Positions 38,301 to 51,817 of a DNA stretch of 64,000 nt are shown piece after piece. The stretch is from Strix aluco (Eukaryota > Chordata > Aves > Strigiformes > Strigidae), in the NCBI RefSeq assembly GCF_031877795.1, contig NC_133940.1, forward strand, positions 9,301,985 to 9,365,984. The letters run 5' to 3'. Under the pieces are notes generated by a model. That model saw nothing but the letters and a program-made list of their open reading frames with translations, was not told the DNA's origin and made no database searches. Position numbers and translations under genes: made by a program. Position 1 is the first letter of the stretch; the number at the start of each line of letters is the position of its first letter.

Positions 38301-39214
38301 CATTATTGTTTCTAGATATACCATTCCAGACTGCCTACATGACTCATAAGTGCTGCAGTGGGCTATGAAAAGTACCTGTACTTGAATACTGTACTTCAGA
38401 TCTTTTACAGATACTAGTTAAATGCATATTAAGAGCATATTAATTATGCTATAATAGAAGTGTTAAGAATATAATAATAGGATTTAAAGCACTTGGATTT
38501 AGTTTACCAGGGTTTACTCCAGCTTCATAGGAGCAGAAATGTTCTATATTCAGGAGAATTAAAGCTTCAATTTAAAAATACATGTTTAGCTTCAGGCACC
38601 AAACAGAATAAGTGCTAGTGAGAGGGAAGTGGGGGGAAGAACACTGAAAAACAACCTAGTTTATTCCTAAATATACTCTCCAGACAAGCTGTACATTTCC
38701 ACTAAGTTGTTTACAGTCTCCCAATTAACTGAGGTAACTAGTTAGCCTCAATAACAATCGCCTCTCACTAGTTACTGAAGTTATCTGGCAGCCTGAAGAC
38801 AGTTCAGTGGAAATGTTTAATGAAAAATACCTGGTGAAGGGGCTGCCCACATACAGCATGGATCTCAGGAGAAGTGATCCTGGGCATATGCAGCACTGGG
38901 ACACATGAACATGAAGAGTTCTCCTGAGGAATTGGTTCACAAATGACATTCAAGCTTCTACAAGACTCATGAACAATTCTTCTGACTGCCATTTGCTTGT
39001 GGCATGGCCCGGTGACATTTCAGTGAAAAGACTCATGGATTTCAGGGGGATCTGGGAGAAAGTCCTAGGGCTTTATATTGTTGGGTGCCTAGTAGTTTGA
39101 ACTTAAACAGGCAGCAGGTATCTTTTGGGATTCATTTCAGCCTAGAAGTTTCATCACTTTGGGTCTTTGAAATATATCCATAGCATATATTGAGTTTCCT
39201 GAGCAACTGCTTAC
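35352..39214 (-). other. IL1RAPL2: IL1RAPL2 intron between the transmembrane and TIR exons
   Basis: A 3.9 kb intron with donor GATG|GTAAGC and acceptor CTTACAG. It contains a CTC trinucleotide repeat at 36153-36173 and a 9-bp inverted repeat at 37966-37989. No exon-like frame with a recognisable product was seen. Confidence 0.85.
36153..36173. repeat. (CTC)n trinucleotide repeat
   Basis: Seven CTC units in an IL1RAPL2 intron. It produces glycine runs in shadow frames only. Confidence 0.9.
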
Positions 39215-39358
39215 CATCAGCTGCTTCGTCTCCTCCAAAGTTCTGTCTGTAGAACAGCATTAACTCTATGTTGTAGCACTTATAGATGGTCACGAGCAAA
39301 ATAAGCAGAAGAAGGATGGCTCCCAGTCCGCCAGCAAGCTCTATTTTGTAGATCAAAT
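39215..39358 (-). CDS. IL1RAPL2: IL1RAPL2 exon: transmembrane segment and juxtamembrane region
   Basis: This 144-base exon has acceptor CTAATTTTAG and donor GATG|GTAAGC, in phase 1 at both ends. It encodes [15 protein letters not shown], then a hydrophobic leucine-rich stretch of about 20 residues ([11 protein letters not shown]), a [17 protein letters not shown] juxtamembrane segment, and GDEAAD, which joins directly to DNKEYDAY in the next exon. This is the single-pass membrane anchor between the Ig ectodomain and the TIR domain. The [12 protein letters not shown] and [12 protein letters not shown] blocks closely match the IL1RAPL2 family pattern. IL1RAP and IL1RAPL1 differ at several of these positions. 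Confidence 0.97.
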
Positions 39359-42300
39359 CTAAAATTAGCAAGGAAAGACAAAAAGGTTATGATCTTTCCG
39401 AGCTTTATTTGCTCTAATCCACTGTACAACTCCACATAAAATTGTGCAGCCTCCAATTATAACCACTGAAACACTGAGGATGCCTAATTTTTTTGTTCAT
39501 TATCTATTACTTAACTTTACCCATTTACTCCATCTACTGCCCATTTGAAATCACCATCCAGAATGCAATTGAGTCTATAATCATAATTCTTCTACAAGGG
39601 AATTATGTAGTGATTTTATGCAGAGGATCAATCAACTTTTAATGAGCTTGTGGAGTTTGAAACTTCTGTATTGGCAGAGTGCATCAAATGCTATATGCAG
39701 CACATGAGAACAGATATACTAGATGTATTGTACCCCATTTGGGAGGCTCTGGTGCCCAAAAATTATTAAAATTTTGTTTTATATTTGTGAAACCAGTATG
39801 TAAGCTGATGTGAGCTGCCAAGCTAGGACTTCAGCTGAATCACTGGAGAATGAATTGAGTATCCAGAATGCCCAAGATAACATGAGAAGTCAGGAGCACA
39901 CATCAGGCTGCTAACAGACACTTTGTTTGAGTTGTGACGGCTACTAACGGAGTTCTTACGTATTTGTTTAGTACACTTTAATGGGAAATAGTGCTAATTA
40001 AAATTTCCTACTGGGATGCTTTTGTTAGGAAACATCACAAGCAGTCTGCCTCAAAGAACTTCACAAATTCATCCAAACACAATTATCCACCTTTTACAGC
40101 TGGGGAAACAGAGGCATAGAAAAGTGAAGCAACATGTTCATGGTCATTCAGCAAACCCATGCCAGAATAGGATAAAAAACCTTGAATACCAGTCCGGTGC
40201 TCATGTAAGACACAAACTTTAACAGTATTGCTCTTTAGCCCGAAATGTCCTCTGAACACAATATTGATCATAACACCACTTGACATATTACTTAGCCATA
40301 AAACATGAAAGATGACAATCTGGCAACAGTGATCTCTAACAGCCTATATTAGTTTAGGTAAGATCTCATGAAGATGTAGTGATAAATACAATGTGAAGAT
40401 GTAAAAACTGTAATACAGGCAATACAAAGTTTTTGTGATCTTTACACTTCTAAAACTTAGGTCAGAAAAAATTACTGGTATGTCATTTGTGCCATTTTCA
40501 AGATAAAAAGCAAATTAGTTGTGTATTTTGGGGTTATCCTTGACTTGCCATGCCTTGTATTTCAATAATTAACATCAGATGCCAAGCTATTCCCAGTTTA
40601 CAGTATCTCTGATATCTGTCTGGTAAGAAGTCATGGACTAATAGATGGAAAAAGTCTATTGTAATAGCTATTTAACCTCTCTAAGAATACAGGGAATTCA
40701 TGGGACTTTTATTACAGTGCATGATAAAGTTAGCATATGCTCTGGGAATAACTCTGGTCAAATGGAGAACAGAGTTGGTTAAAATCACTTTTCAGGGAAA
40801 AAACTACTTTTTTTTGTTGTACTGAATCTTTTTTTCTAGAAAAGTGAGATGATGGCAAAGCTGACACCTTGGAAGGAGAGAAAATGCTGAGCCTTGATGA
40901 CCTGCAGCCCACACAGGGTCACAGACCTGTGTCCACTTTTGGGGGAATGGCAGGGTATCGAGCAAAACCACAAAATCCAGCTCAAAAGGCAGAACTGATC
41001 TGCTTTTTATGTCCTGTATTTATCCTGCTGCTCCATAAACTCTCCTAGAGTCCAGACATAAGGAGGCAGAAAGCCTTGGCTTTTACGCTCCTTATTTCTA
41101 TTCCATGTGGAGGCAATGGAGAAAACCCCATAATACTCCAGATCTTAGTCTCTGACTCTGATTAATGCCGTACTCCTCGAGTGGTCCTCACTGAGGTCAG
41201 TAGGGAAGGCAGCACCCCCAACATTAGGAAAGGAGATGAATCTGGGCTTTGTGCTAGAACAGTGACTAAAAATTAGTAAATAATAATATCCTGATAGTTT
41301 CTAATGTAAAATAATGTAGAAGGACTTAGCCACAATGTATCACAGAGGATTATGGTCATTAAAATACTAAAAGTTCATAAACACCCAATAAATGAGAGGC
41401 AAATATATTTTAGAAGGTTCCTCATCATTAAGTACTATATCAGTATCAAAAAAACCCCCAAAATTAGTTTCCTGCATGTCTTGAATAAAGACAGCCTCCT
41501 TGAAATAAATGGTGAGCAAACATCATTATAATATTTACTTTTATCTAAATTCATTGCTTCTTTCCACTAAAAGCATGGCTTGATTTTATTCTGCAGTTCC
41601 TGACAAGTTATTCATGTTCCAAGATAGTTACATTATAGACTACGTAGACTTCAATCACTAAAATACTGGATTGTTTTCAAATTCATTTGAAGAGAATCCT
41701 GAACTATTTCCACAACTAAGGGACAAGTGGGTGTATTGTGTTTCCAAGTAATTTGAGCACCAAACATGCTAGGACAGCATGGAGAAAAAAGAAAAGCAAA
41801 CCCAGGATTGTCCAGAACTTATTTCTGAACTACTTGAAAGCAAATGATAATGTGGCCTTGAATTAAGTCAGTAAAGAAGAATATGATAGCTTGAAACTGA
41901 ATTTGGTTCTTTTTCAGTCGAAAAAAAAAAAAAATCCTAAATGATGATGCATGCTCTGGGGCTATCAGTAGAAAGACAGCACTCCTGTATTTTCTGAAAG
42001 CATTTGTGAGAACTGTGCTACTAATACAGCAAAATACTTCAACATATTTTACCTTAAATATTTGAACAGCTCCTTCTTCTTCCTCAAAGCAAATTATGTG
42101 CTTAAAAATAACCACCTGATGTCAAAAGAAGAACTATCTCTAGAAACTCTTACACTACAGTGATAACTTGAATTTGGGGCTTATTCCTGTTTTTTTATCC
42201 AAGCCTTCCTAGATTAGCGGACTCATGCTAGCCTGAGTACCCCTGATGTGCTGCAATCACACCTTTGAACAGAGGGCAGACATCACCTATGGTATGTGAT

Positions 42301-44877
42301 AATCTGGAGGCAAAACAGAGCTACAAGCACCTCTTGCTGAACAGGGATAATGCAGTTCTTAACAGGTAAGACTCTGGAGGGAGGGGGATTTCTCTGGCTG
42401 AGACATCTGTGCTTCCTCTTCACGCTTCCCAAGCGCCTCAGCATCTGGAAAGCTGCAGCACATTACAATTGGAATCCATGATCCCTTCTTCGACACACAC
42501 AAAAGATGCTGATTAACAGCTTTCTACCAGTCCTGCCCTAAATCTTGTCACAGGTCAGTAAATACAGTAGTATATCCTGGCTCATGTATACTCTACAGTC
42601 AAATTCAAGATGGAGAAAGCTAGGATTAGAAGTAATTATATCATGTTGCAGAAAAGAAAAGTTTGGTCAAGTATTAGTAAGAACTTAATAAATAACAAAC
42701 AGGACAATGGCACAGGCAGTCAAAGGACACAGTGAAAATACTGTGGTTATTTTAAATGACACTTTAATAACTTGAAAATCAACTATTGAGAATGCCTAGG
42801 GGAATATAAACTTTCTACAGCCACAGTGCAGACAGAAATGAAATAGTAGCTGAGAAGTGATCCTTTCCACCTCCAAATTCTGTATTCAGCAGTGCTTCTT
42901 CCATAATTTCAGCAGAGTTCTGAAATATCTGCATTTTCTTGTTATAAATAAAACTAGCTTGTTATTCTAATATATGCAACACAGCTGAACATTTAACAGT
43001 GTCAACACAGATATACTTACTATCACTTGTATATTTATGAGGTTCAGTGGATGGAAAGGCAGAACACTTTTTGCACTAAAGAGGCTAATCCTTTATCACG
43101 ATGACCAGATTCCTTAATTAAGTTGTGACGTCCTGTCAGTTTAGATGTTGAATATACATTTGTGTGTGTTTCACACCACAACTGCAGGCCCCTTGCTTCT
43201 CAGGGTGGTTCGCACCTTCCATATTGTGTTTTATCCTTATCAGTGTAAAATATAACCTGTTATGCCCTTCTTTCTGGGAGGACATCAAACTCTCATGTAT
43301 AGAGGAAACTGTGTAAGCAGGACTTGATTCAACTGATTTTGACAGGACTGCATACTGTACTTTCACACATATAACCTGTGGGTCACATGAAAGAATAGCA
43401 AAAAAAGAGGACATTGACCCAAAAGTTTCCTCTGCCTAGTAGCCCAAGCCCTAGTATTGTCCCAGGACCACTCCTCCCTCACCTTTCATTTTATACAGAT
43501 TACAGCCATGAAACACAGTAGCTAGCATCCAGCATGCCTTTAGGTGAATTGATGACTATGGATGTTTTCCAGATCTGCGGTGCCCCATCTAGAGAGGCCT
43601 TGGCTGGTCTTCCCGTTCTGCCACCTGGCTCTTCGTTCATTTGTCCCATGGTGATGTCTACCTTAGGCTCAGAGGTCAAACTGCAGCATGCTCAGGTACT
43701 AATAGTATACTTAAACCTCCCCCAATTGGTGACACTTTTGTGGGATTTTGCTGCAACTGTGACAATGGAGAGCACTGGCTTTTTTAACTGACACCAACAC
43801 TGCAATCCACAATCTGCTGAGAAGCATGTCCTTTGCCTTAGTCGTCTGAAAGTACACAAAGAACTGGAACAGCACTTGCAGGTGTGCCTTGTGAAGACAC
43901 CTCTTCTTGTCTTTTGGTAAATTAATTTAGAGCCAAGAATAATGGCAGAGATCTGGACAACATATTAACTCTTTAGTCAATCTCCTGTGCTGATGGCTCT
44001 GTGGTTTCACACTACATCTTTATCCCAAGTGTGTAACCTTCCTTTGTTTTCCCAACAGTTACTGTCTCATAGCTTTTGTACCACCTAATACACTGTACCT
44101 GAGAGAGATGATGACCATCAAATTTAAATATCACCCCACTTATGAATAGGAGAGCTGATTGAACAAACAACTTAGGAACTGTAATGAGATACTGTTACAC
44201 TCCTTACAATAATGACTTCTATAAACAGCAGAGCGTAGTGGCACCTTTTAATTTGGAACATTCAAACGCAAACGGTTTCCTTTCTGCTACAGATAACTTA
44301 TCAGTAGTGGTACTCCCAATTCCAGGTACACTACCAGGCAAAGCAACAATGATGGGGCAATTCTGCATTGATTTGTAGCTCCCACTGCAATGTTTTAATA
44401 CCCAATGCACTTAGAAATCAAAATGCATGGCAACTGTTTAAAGCTTTCAATTTAAACAGCAAAGTCAGGAAGTGGAGAAACACAAGAACATCTGACCTCA
44501 GTGCTGAGGTACCTGTTCTAAGAAATGCACATTTTAACTCCATCACACAATTAACTCTGGTCTAGTCAGTTAAATCAGGGTCAAATTCATAGGTTGTTTA
44601 GACCAAAATACTTCCACTGATTATACTGGTGCTTTATGGGTGCCTGTATTCCAGGCAAGTGCATTACCTGCAAGGCTGATTCACTAAAGACTAAAGAACA
44701 ATTAGTGAATTTTTTTCACAAATTGTAAACTGAAGCCGTAACACAAACATACTTTAGCTCCAAGTAGGCACACAGGAGTCCAGCCTGGCTCAGAGAGGTC
44801 AGCAGGACCTTTGGTACTGGCTGCCCTGTTGCTGCTAAGGCAGGTGAGAGTACAGATAATTAAATAAAGAGAATTAC
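39359..44877 (-). other. IL1RAPL2: IL1RAPL2 intron between the Ig3 and transmembrane exons
   Basis: A 5.5 kb intron with donor AAAG|GTAATT and acceptor AATTTTAG. AT-rich, with no repeat family or exon-like frame that I can recognise. A run of A at about 41921-41934 is the only notable tract. Confidence 0.85.
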
Positions 44878-45023
44878 CTTTCTTGCGCAGAAGAACACTG
44901 GCATGTTTCCGTCCGTTTCTGTTTTCCACATGACACGTATAGTTAGCCAGGTCTGCCTCCTCTACAGCATCAAAGATCAATGTCAATTCAACTTCTTTTT
45001 CTCCAAGGTGTTCTCTGAGGAGT
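44878..45023 (-). CDS. IL1RAPL2: IL1RAPL2 exon: second half of Ig domain 3
   Basis: This 146-base exon has acceptor CCTTCCTTTCAG and donor AAAG|GTAATT. It enters in phase 2, its first base A completing an arginine codon, and leaves in phase 1. It encodes [20 protein letters not shown], then [20 protein letters not shown] and ASVLLRKK. The YTCHV cysteine pairs with the one in the preceding exon to close the third Ig domain, and NYT is a potential N-glycosylation site. The [26 protein letters not shown] pattern is characteristic of IL1RAPL2. In the paralogue IL1RAPL1 the ectodomain binds presynaptic PTP-delta; a similar adhesive role for L2 is inferred. Confidence 0.96.
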
Positions 45024-48000
45024 CTGAAAGGAAGGATACAGTCTTTGCTTAACTGAATTAATACGGGTGGAAGATTCCCAAAAGAACCGTGATTTCTCAG
45101 CACAAGATACATGGTGTTCCTGGCCTCCTTCACTCCTGGAGAAAGACTTGGACACTTGAGTTGCCTGAGACAGACTTCACAGAGGCATCTTTCATGGCAA
45201 CCAAAAGCCTTTTTCTCCCTCATGTCTGTAGCAAGGAGCTGAATCAAGTGCAGGAAGAGTGGCTACAAGTGCAATGGTTGCATGTGGCTTGTTCACCTCC
45301 ACTTCACCAGAATGAAATGCTAAAACAGTGTTTCTTTTAAAAGAAGCAATAAATACTCACTTTCCAGAGAAGGAAATATGCACTACTAAGCCATCACTGA
45401 GCAAATTATAAGGCAGTATTTTAAAGGCTGGGTATTGTGATACATTTTAATGCAGTCTGGAAAACCAGTGAAAGGAGCTGTGCTACTCTGGAATTATCCT
45501 CTATTTTCTGGGGCTAGATCCCAATTTTAAAAGGGAACAGTGTCAAGAACAAGAGCTCTCTGCTCCTTTGAGAGGACAGAGGAGACATGCAAAATGCCCA
45601 CAAAGGGAATAGAAAGTTCTAACAGACTTTCAGGCCAGAGGTACAGTCTCTTCATGTCATTGTTCTAATGTGAACATTAAAAAGAATGCAAAGTAAATGC
45701 AAGTGTTTTCTGATGCTGACATTAAGTCTAAAAATACAATGCCCTATTCTCTCAAAAGGCTTTTTATCAGTTGCTTAAGAAAAAGTTACTGGTCCTTTGA
45801 ACAAGGAAATGTAACATCAAGTAAAATCTACCAGATTAATTTAATCCTGTTAGCGTACTGCTGCCATAATTTGCAAGAGGGGAAACATAAAATGTGCGAT
45901 GCCCTCACAGTTGCCTGTGAACTCACCATTGCACATAGTACTTCAGTGAATCTTTTCTCTGAAAAGATAGTGTACGCCATTAAGAAGTAAAGGTATAAAT
46001 GAGATCCAGGTTCACCAAAAAAGAAATATTTTCTCCAGAGACTGAAGGGAGGCAATTGGGCACAAAGTAATTAATCAGAGTGGTGTTTGTGCTGGATGGA
46101 AACTGCTTCTGGAGAGCTTAAAATTTTTCAACAGCAACAAGCCCAAAACTTCTCTACTATAAACCAAAGTTGTTTGGGGGTTTGCAATGTGCACACACAT
46201 TTTCTTATGTACATTATTTCATATAACATGGAACTTCAAATCTGAAAACAAATCAGAAGCAAAGTATGAGGGCATTACACTAGACAATCAAAAATGCAAA
46301 GCTGACTGCTATAAACTGCGTTTACAGTAAGATTTCATATAGAACATAGTCTTTAAAGGCTTGTGTGACCTGACAGAACTCAGAAGACGTACCACAGCAT
46401 CCACAACAATTCAGCCTCTTTCACTATGGCTGTGTAACTTGCAAAAGAGCAAGTGGAAAAACATTAGTTTATGGACACGTATGTTGCATTTGGAAATTTT
46501 GATTGAAACTTCTTTGCAAATTCACTCTCATTTGTTGTGTATTTTTTCAGGTTTTATAATTTCGGCCCTGAGTCAAAGTGCTGAAAACAACGCAAGAAAG
46601 GTTGAATTTGCATCATTTCTGTCCAGAAAAGAAACCTCCCAAGACAGCCTGATCTGTTTGCAGACTCAAACCAGTCTAAATCATTAGGGTCAGATAAATT
46701 AATTCTCATTTACCTATCAATATTCCATATGTACATATAGTGAAATATTTTAAACTCAGGGTAGTCTTTCTTTATCAGTAAACAATATGCTCCACTAATT
46801 TTGGCCTACAAATCATGCTGTAAGGAACAAATAAAACACTAACACAAAAGATACCTGGGACACTGATCTGGAGCATTCAGTGCATGTTGAGATTGTCTTG
46901 TATTTATTATAATCAGAATATTTTACACAGAAAAAAACGAAGACAGATTAGAATTAAGATAAAAGATTCTGTATCTATTTAAAACAAAACAATTGACCCT
47001 TAACCTACATTTAAATAATATATGAATAGCTAAAAAGGAGCTTTCATAAAAAAGAATATGCATTTAGACTGAGAATTTTTTTCTACTTATTTTCATGCTA
47101 ATTTCAATCTTGAGGAAGAGAACTCTTTAGAACGGGATCTATCATGAAAATGCTGACAAACACTTAAGCATTATGCTGGTAACAAAGTGTAGAAAGCTCT
47201 TAGTGGTGTTAAACTTTTCATTCTTGCTTGATTTTTTTTTTTCTTTTAACCAGTACTCTACAGCTAATGATTCATTATTGCCACAGAAATACACAGTTGG
47301 TCACCTATATATTTTAATGTATGTGCAGCCTTTGATTGATTGGATTTTGAGGTTGGTTCAGAGAACATTGAGCACAATATTTTGGGTTAGAAAAGGAATA
47401 CTGTATCAACGGGTAAGAACTTAAAGCTGCAACAGTGTTTGGCTGCATACCCAGAAGATGAAGCTCTGTCCCTATCTGAGTTGTGGGAAACTGCCAGCAA
47501 CACTGCCAACACATGCCAGCTCCCACAAGTTGAGAAAATAATAGCTCTTTTTTCTGGTTTGATGAACAAATTGTAAGAGTAATTACACCATTTAATACAT
47601 AGGTAAATCAATGGTGCTTGACAACTCACAACAAACACGATGGATGGAGAGAGAGAAAAGATGGGTGAAGTAAAAAAAATACCCAGTGCTTTCTTTTTGT
47701 TCAAGTTGAAGCATTTTATTTGATCTGAAACAAAACATTTTGTCTACTGATTATTTTTCAGTTAAGAAAATGTGATTTAAAACCAAAAATGTGATTTCAG
47801 AATACAACTGTTTTCTTTCAGAAAAATCCAATGTTTCGGATTTTTTGAATCTTTTGTCATATTTTCCCAATGCACTTATGCACTAAGTTGAATCTGAAGT
47901 TAAAATACTTTTCCTTTGAAACTACATTTTCCTAAAATTTTCAGGCTTTGTATGATCACAGATGTAAAGGCCATAAGAAAGCTTCACCTGGGTCTCTTTG

Positions 48001-51000
48001 CAAGACCAAGGCATTAATTCCAAACCTTTACTAACTTGCATTCAAGTTATGACTTATCAAAAAGGAGACTTTTATTCTCTATATAGCTGAGGATCTGGAT
48101 TGTGAACAGGGATATGAACTCTAGTCCCTTCTTTCTAGACCTTAACGACAGTCTGTAGATGAAAGGACAGATCTGTGTGTACATAAGTACCTCTCCAAAG
48201 AAAAGTAGTTCAACTAACAACACGGCACAGAGATCTTCCCTCTCACTTTCGTGCATCATGTTTCGCATTCTCTGCCCAAAAATTGTCTACTTGAATAGCA
48301 TAAGCTTTTCAGGAGAGGGCTGTCATTTCCATACTTGTCTGCAAATTACCGAGCACATTAGCCAGGCAGTGATGGGAATTCTGCCTCCCTCTCTCAGCAT
48401 CCCCTCCCAACAGAATACAACATCCTCATCTTGTCTGTGTGTTTTGCAACCATCAGTTGACTTTTGTGGGTGAAAAAGCAGAATGTTAAATTAATCAGCA
48501 GGAAGAAATAAGGCTGCAGTTCAAAATGCCTCCTTTCTCTTCTTTTCATGCCTCCAGAATGAGTTAAACTATTTCCACTTTAAAAATGGAGAAGAAAGGG
48601 GGAAAAAAGGACAAACATGCTCTACAAGTTGAGCATTATGAGGCACCTGCAAACTGTTCTGCAGTGTTGCCTGAAGAAGAAAAAGAAGCAACTCACAGGT
48701 GGCTGGGAGAGTAAGATATATGCCTGAAAAATACTTCTTTGCCACGGCAGAGAGACAGTGTCAAAATTTGCTGTGGGCTCCTTTGATAATTAGCTACAAC
48801 TGACAACTCTGCAGGCAGGCTTAAAGACACTGATTCCTTCTTTAATAGCCCTGGTTCAGTTTGCATGACATTTTTATTACCGCTGTGAAAAACCCACCTG
48901 GCAAGCAAAGTCTCTTTCTCCTTTTTCCCCTATGCATGTCTAACATTTGGGGATCTTAATTTGAGGGAAGGCAAGGAGGCAGGTTAGAGAGGGGGTCATC
49001 GCCTCTGAGTCCTGCAATGCTGATTAGTTACTTTTTATTATGACAAGGTCTAATAAATAATGAGAAACCCACAGCTACACATATATTAGTCATGGTGAAG
49101 TCTGCTTACCAAAAAAGCAGCTCCATGGGTTTGATTTTAACAGAAATGCTCAAGTCATGCGCATCCTTATTTCAGCGCTTTCATAACAGCGCACTAATTG
49201 ACTGGTAACTATGCATGCTAGAGGATGCAAACTAGGAATGGCTGTTTTGTACTCCCACACTGCATTGATCTGCAACCTGAGCTCTCATCATGTACAGCAA
49301 ATCCAGTGACACAATGGATGGGTACAGTTCAGGGTAAGGACAGCACCAAAAATTCAGAGTGCTACTAAATTTGTGAACTAATTCAAGAGAGGGGATGCAG
49401 AGTCAAAACATTTGATATTTTCCAGAGGAACAACCCATGGAGTATCTTGGCCTGGCTGTAACAATTCCCAATTACTTGTTAGTTCCTCAACATTAACAGA
49501 AACGTGCTGATAATATCACACAGAAGCAAACTGATGGGAAAAGCATCTAACCAGCAAGTTCACCGTGGCTCATCAAATTTGAAACGTACATGACATTTTT
49601 TGAAATACATCAATAAATACGACTGGGTGGAAGATGCAGGATGACTCAGGGCACTGATAGAACAGTTAGTGCTGCTTAGTTTCCCTGAAGCAGCATACCT
49701 GCAATGGGACATATAAACAAGAGCTGTTACTGTGAAAAAAAATTTGCAAAAAGTTACTACTGCAGTTGTCATAGCTACTTCTAAATGAAATAAGGGACGG
49801 ACTGTGGCACTGCTGGTAATGATGCAGGAGGTTTTGGTAAATGCTGGCTGTGATGCACAGGAGGTTAGGTACGTGGTAAGTAGCTTTGCTGAAGAGAAGA
49901 TTCACTGAATTGTGATGAGTCTGTAAACTGAGTCAAAGCATTTTAATAGAGTGAGAAAAGGGAGTTGTTACAAAACTAATTTGAAATGCGAATGTGTAGA
50001 TGACACAATGAAGGACAAATACGGCTTTTTCAAACTCAATTTTACTAACATTTGCACATAGAGGAAAAGTTTTCAACTGTGCTAGAGCTGGAGAGCTCTT
50101 TAAATAAAAACCTCAAATTGTCCTTCTGATACAGAAGAACATGACCAAAATGACTCTGTTCATCTATATACCCCAGAGAGGACACAATGTCGTTAAATGC
50201 TGATTACTTGCAATGGCAGAAGTTTCCAATAATTGTATTTTGTGGTCAGAAGCCCAAAAGAGGCTTGTACACTTAAGGCCAATCTGTATGCAATTAAAGT
50301 GCAATGTTAGGTCAGTTATTTTAGTATCTCTTAATAACTAGTGGCTAAATGGCTGAACTTCGAATTATTGATCAAGTAATAAAGCAAAGGAATCTCTCTC
50401 TCTCTGCCTGCTCTCCAAAATCACTTTTACAAGAAACAAACAACTCAGAAATTAGACCAAAAAAATGTGCAGTGGAAGGTGCAAAGACCTTGGCTTTCTT
50501 TGTAATCTACATTCATCGTGTCTATAGCAGCTGGGACCACCTTGTCTGTAGTATATCCATATATAACCTCAAAGAGCTATTAATCAGGTAAGTATTAGAC
50601 AAGGAAGACAAGAGGATGCTATTAGGTGCAAATTCCATGAAAGTTCATGGGGTTACAAGTGTTTGTTTTCCTTACAACTGGTACAGCAGATGATAACCAG
50701 CACCTGCAACAAGCCAAGCACAAGTTGGATATTGGACATCCTCACACAGTGACTTCCTTCTCTCCCTTAAGTGTTAAGCCTGGAGGAACAGACGCTGCTC
50801 TTTGAAAGCCCTGGTTAAGGCATACTGAGAGCTGTATCACAGGCAGACAACACGTTCAGTAGAAGAGAAAAAGTATGGTGACTTTGACAGGAGACCATTC
50901 ATCTTTAAGATTAACACTGATGCTGAAATGAATGTCATCTTGTCAAGGACTGCCCCAAGGGGCAGTTGCACTGGACAGCATCATTTCCATGCAGGGCTAA

Positions 51001-51265
51001 AATCAACCCCCAGAACACACAAGAGATGCTTCAGCTACCACCAGGGGAATTTGATAACAGATTTTCAGGCACATAGATAGCTACTATGTCTTTAGAGTTT
51101 ATTCGCTAGAAAGGAGAGGGAGCAACTCACACTGCCCTGGTTCCAAGTCATTCATCACTCTTTAGACAGAAAACTATTTCCGCTTCCAATTAAAAACCTG
51201 TTTAAAAAAACCCAACAGGCTTTTGGGACATACCATGTTTTAACAGTAAATACTCCACAAAGTAC
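45024..51265 (-). other. IL1RAPL2: IL1RAPL2 intron inside Ig domain 3
   Basis: A 6.2 kb phase-2 intron with donor TCAG|GTACTT and acceptor CCTTTCAG. The donor is weaker than the others in this gene after position +3. The intron is AT-rich, and no exon, RNA gene or repeat family was recognised in it. Confidence 0.85.
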
Positions 51266-51395
51266 CTGACTTCGCCTTCTCTAATGTGACCTTCTAATTC
51301 TTCTATGAATTTTTCCCCTTTCATCCAGTAGATCATGGGGCCTGATTCTCCACTGAATCCAAAGAAAGCTTTGCAGGCCACAGTCAGTGGGTTTC
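51266..51395 (-). CDS. IL1RAPL2: IL1RAPL2 exon: first half of Ig domain 3
   Basis: This 130-base exon follows acceptor TTCTTGTCCTCAG. It enters in phase 1, its first two bases GA completing a glycine codon, and leaves in phase 2 at TCAG|GTACTT. It encodes GNPLTVACKAFFGFSGESGP, then MIYWMKGEKFIEELEGHIRE and GEVR. This supplies the first disulfide cysteine (VACKAFF) and the core tryptophan (IYWMKG) of the third Ig domain. The FFGFSGESGPMIYWMKGEKFIEEL block is near-identical to the IL1RAPL2 pattern I know. It is the most 5' exon of the gene seen here; the preceding linker and Ig2 exons were not found up to 64000. Confidence 0.96.
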
Positions 51396-51799
51396 CTGAG
51401 GACAAGAAGAAAAAAGGGGGTTAGACACTTTGTCATGGCTACTAGTGAGAGAATGATTATGAGAAATCTCAGTATTTCAGATAAACCTCTCCATTTAAAA
51501 TTGGAAAAAAAAAAAGTAGGAACAACTATAAAACATAGGAAAAAGGGTGATGTTGATTTGAATCTACAGGAAATATCTGTGACATGAAACTCTGAGGTTA
51601 CCCATCATTTCATTTTTTCCAGATACTACATGAACAATGAGAAGGTATGGAAATGGTGGCAACAAAAGGTGATGTCAGATTGGTTGTTAAAAAGAAAGAG
51701 ATGCCTTCTTTGTCAGACTTCTGGGATTTCTACCAGGACTGGGGAGTGTGTCCTAAGAGGCAGGTAAATCACTGAACTTGCTCTCTGCTGCCTATCCAT

Positions 51800-51817
51800 A
51801 TTCTATGATTCTATGAT
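51800..51817 (+). repeat. CR1-type 3' tail, two ATTCTATG units
   Basis: ATTCTATGATTCTATGAT is the terminal tandem 8-mer of avian CR1 LINEs. The sequence before it is not recognisably CR1, so the body is either very short or decayed beyond recognition. Confidence 0.6.
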
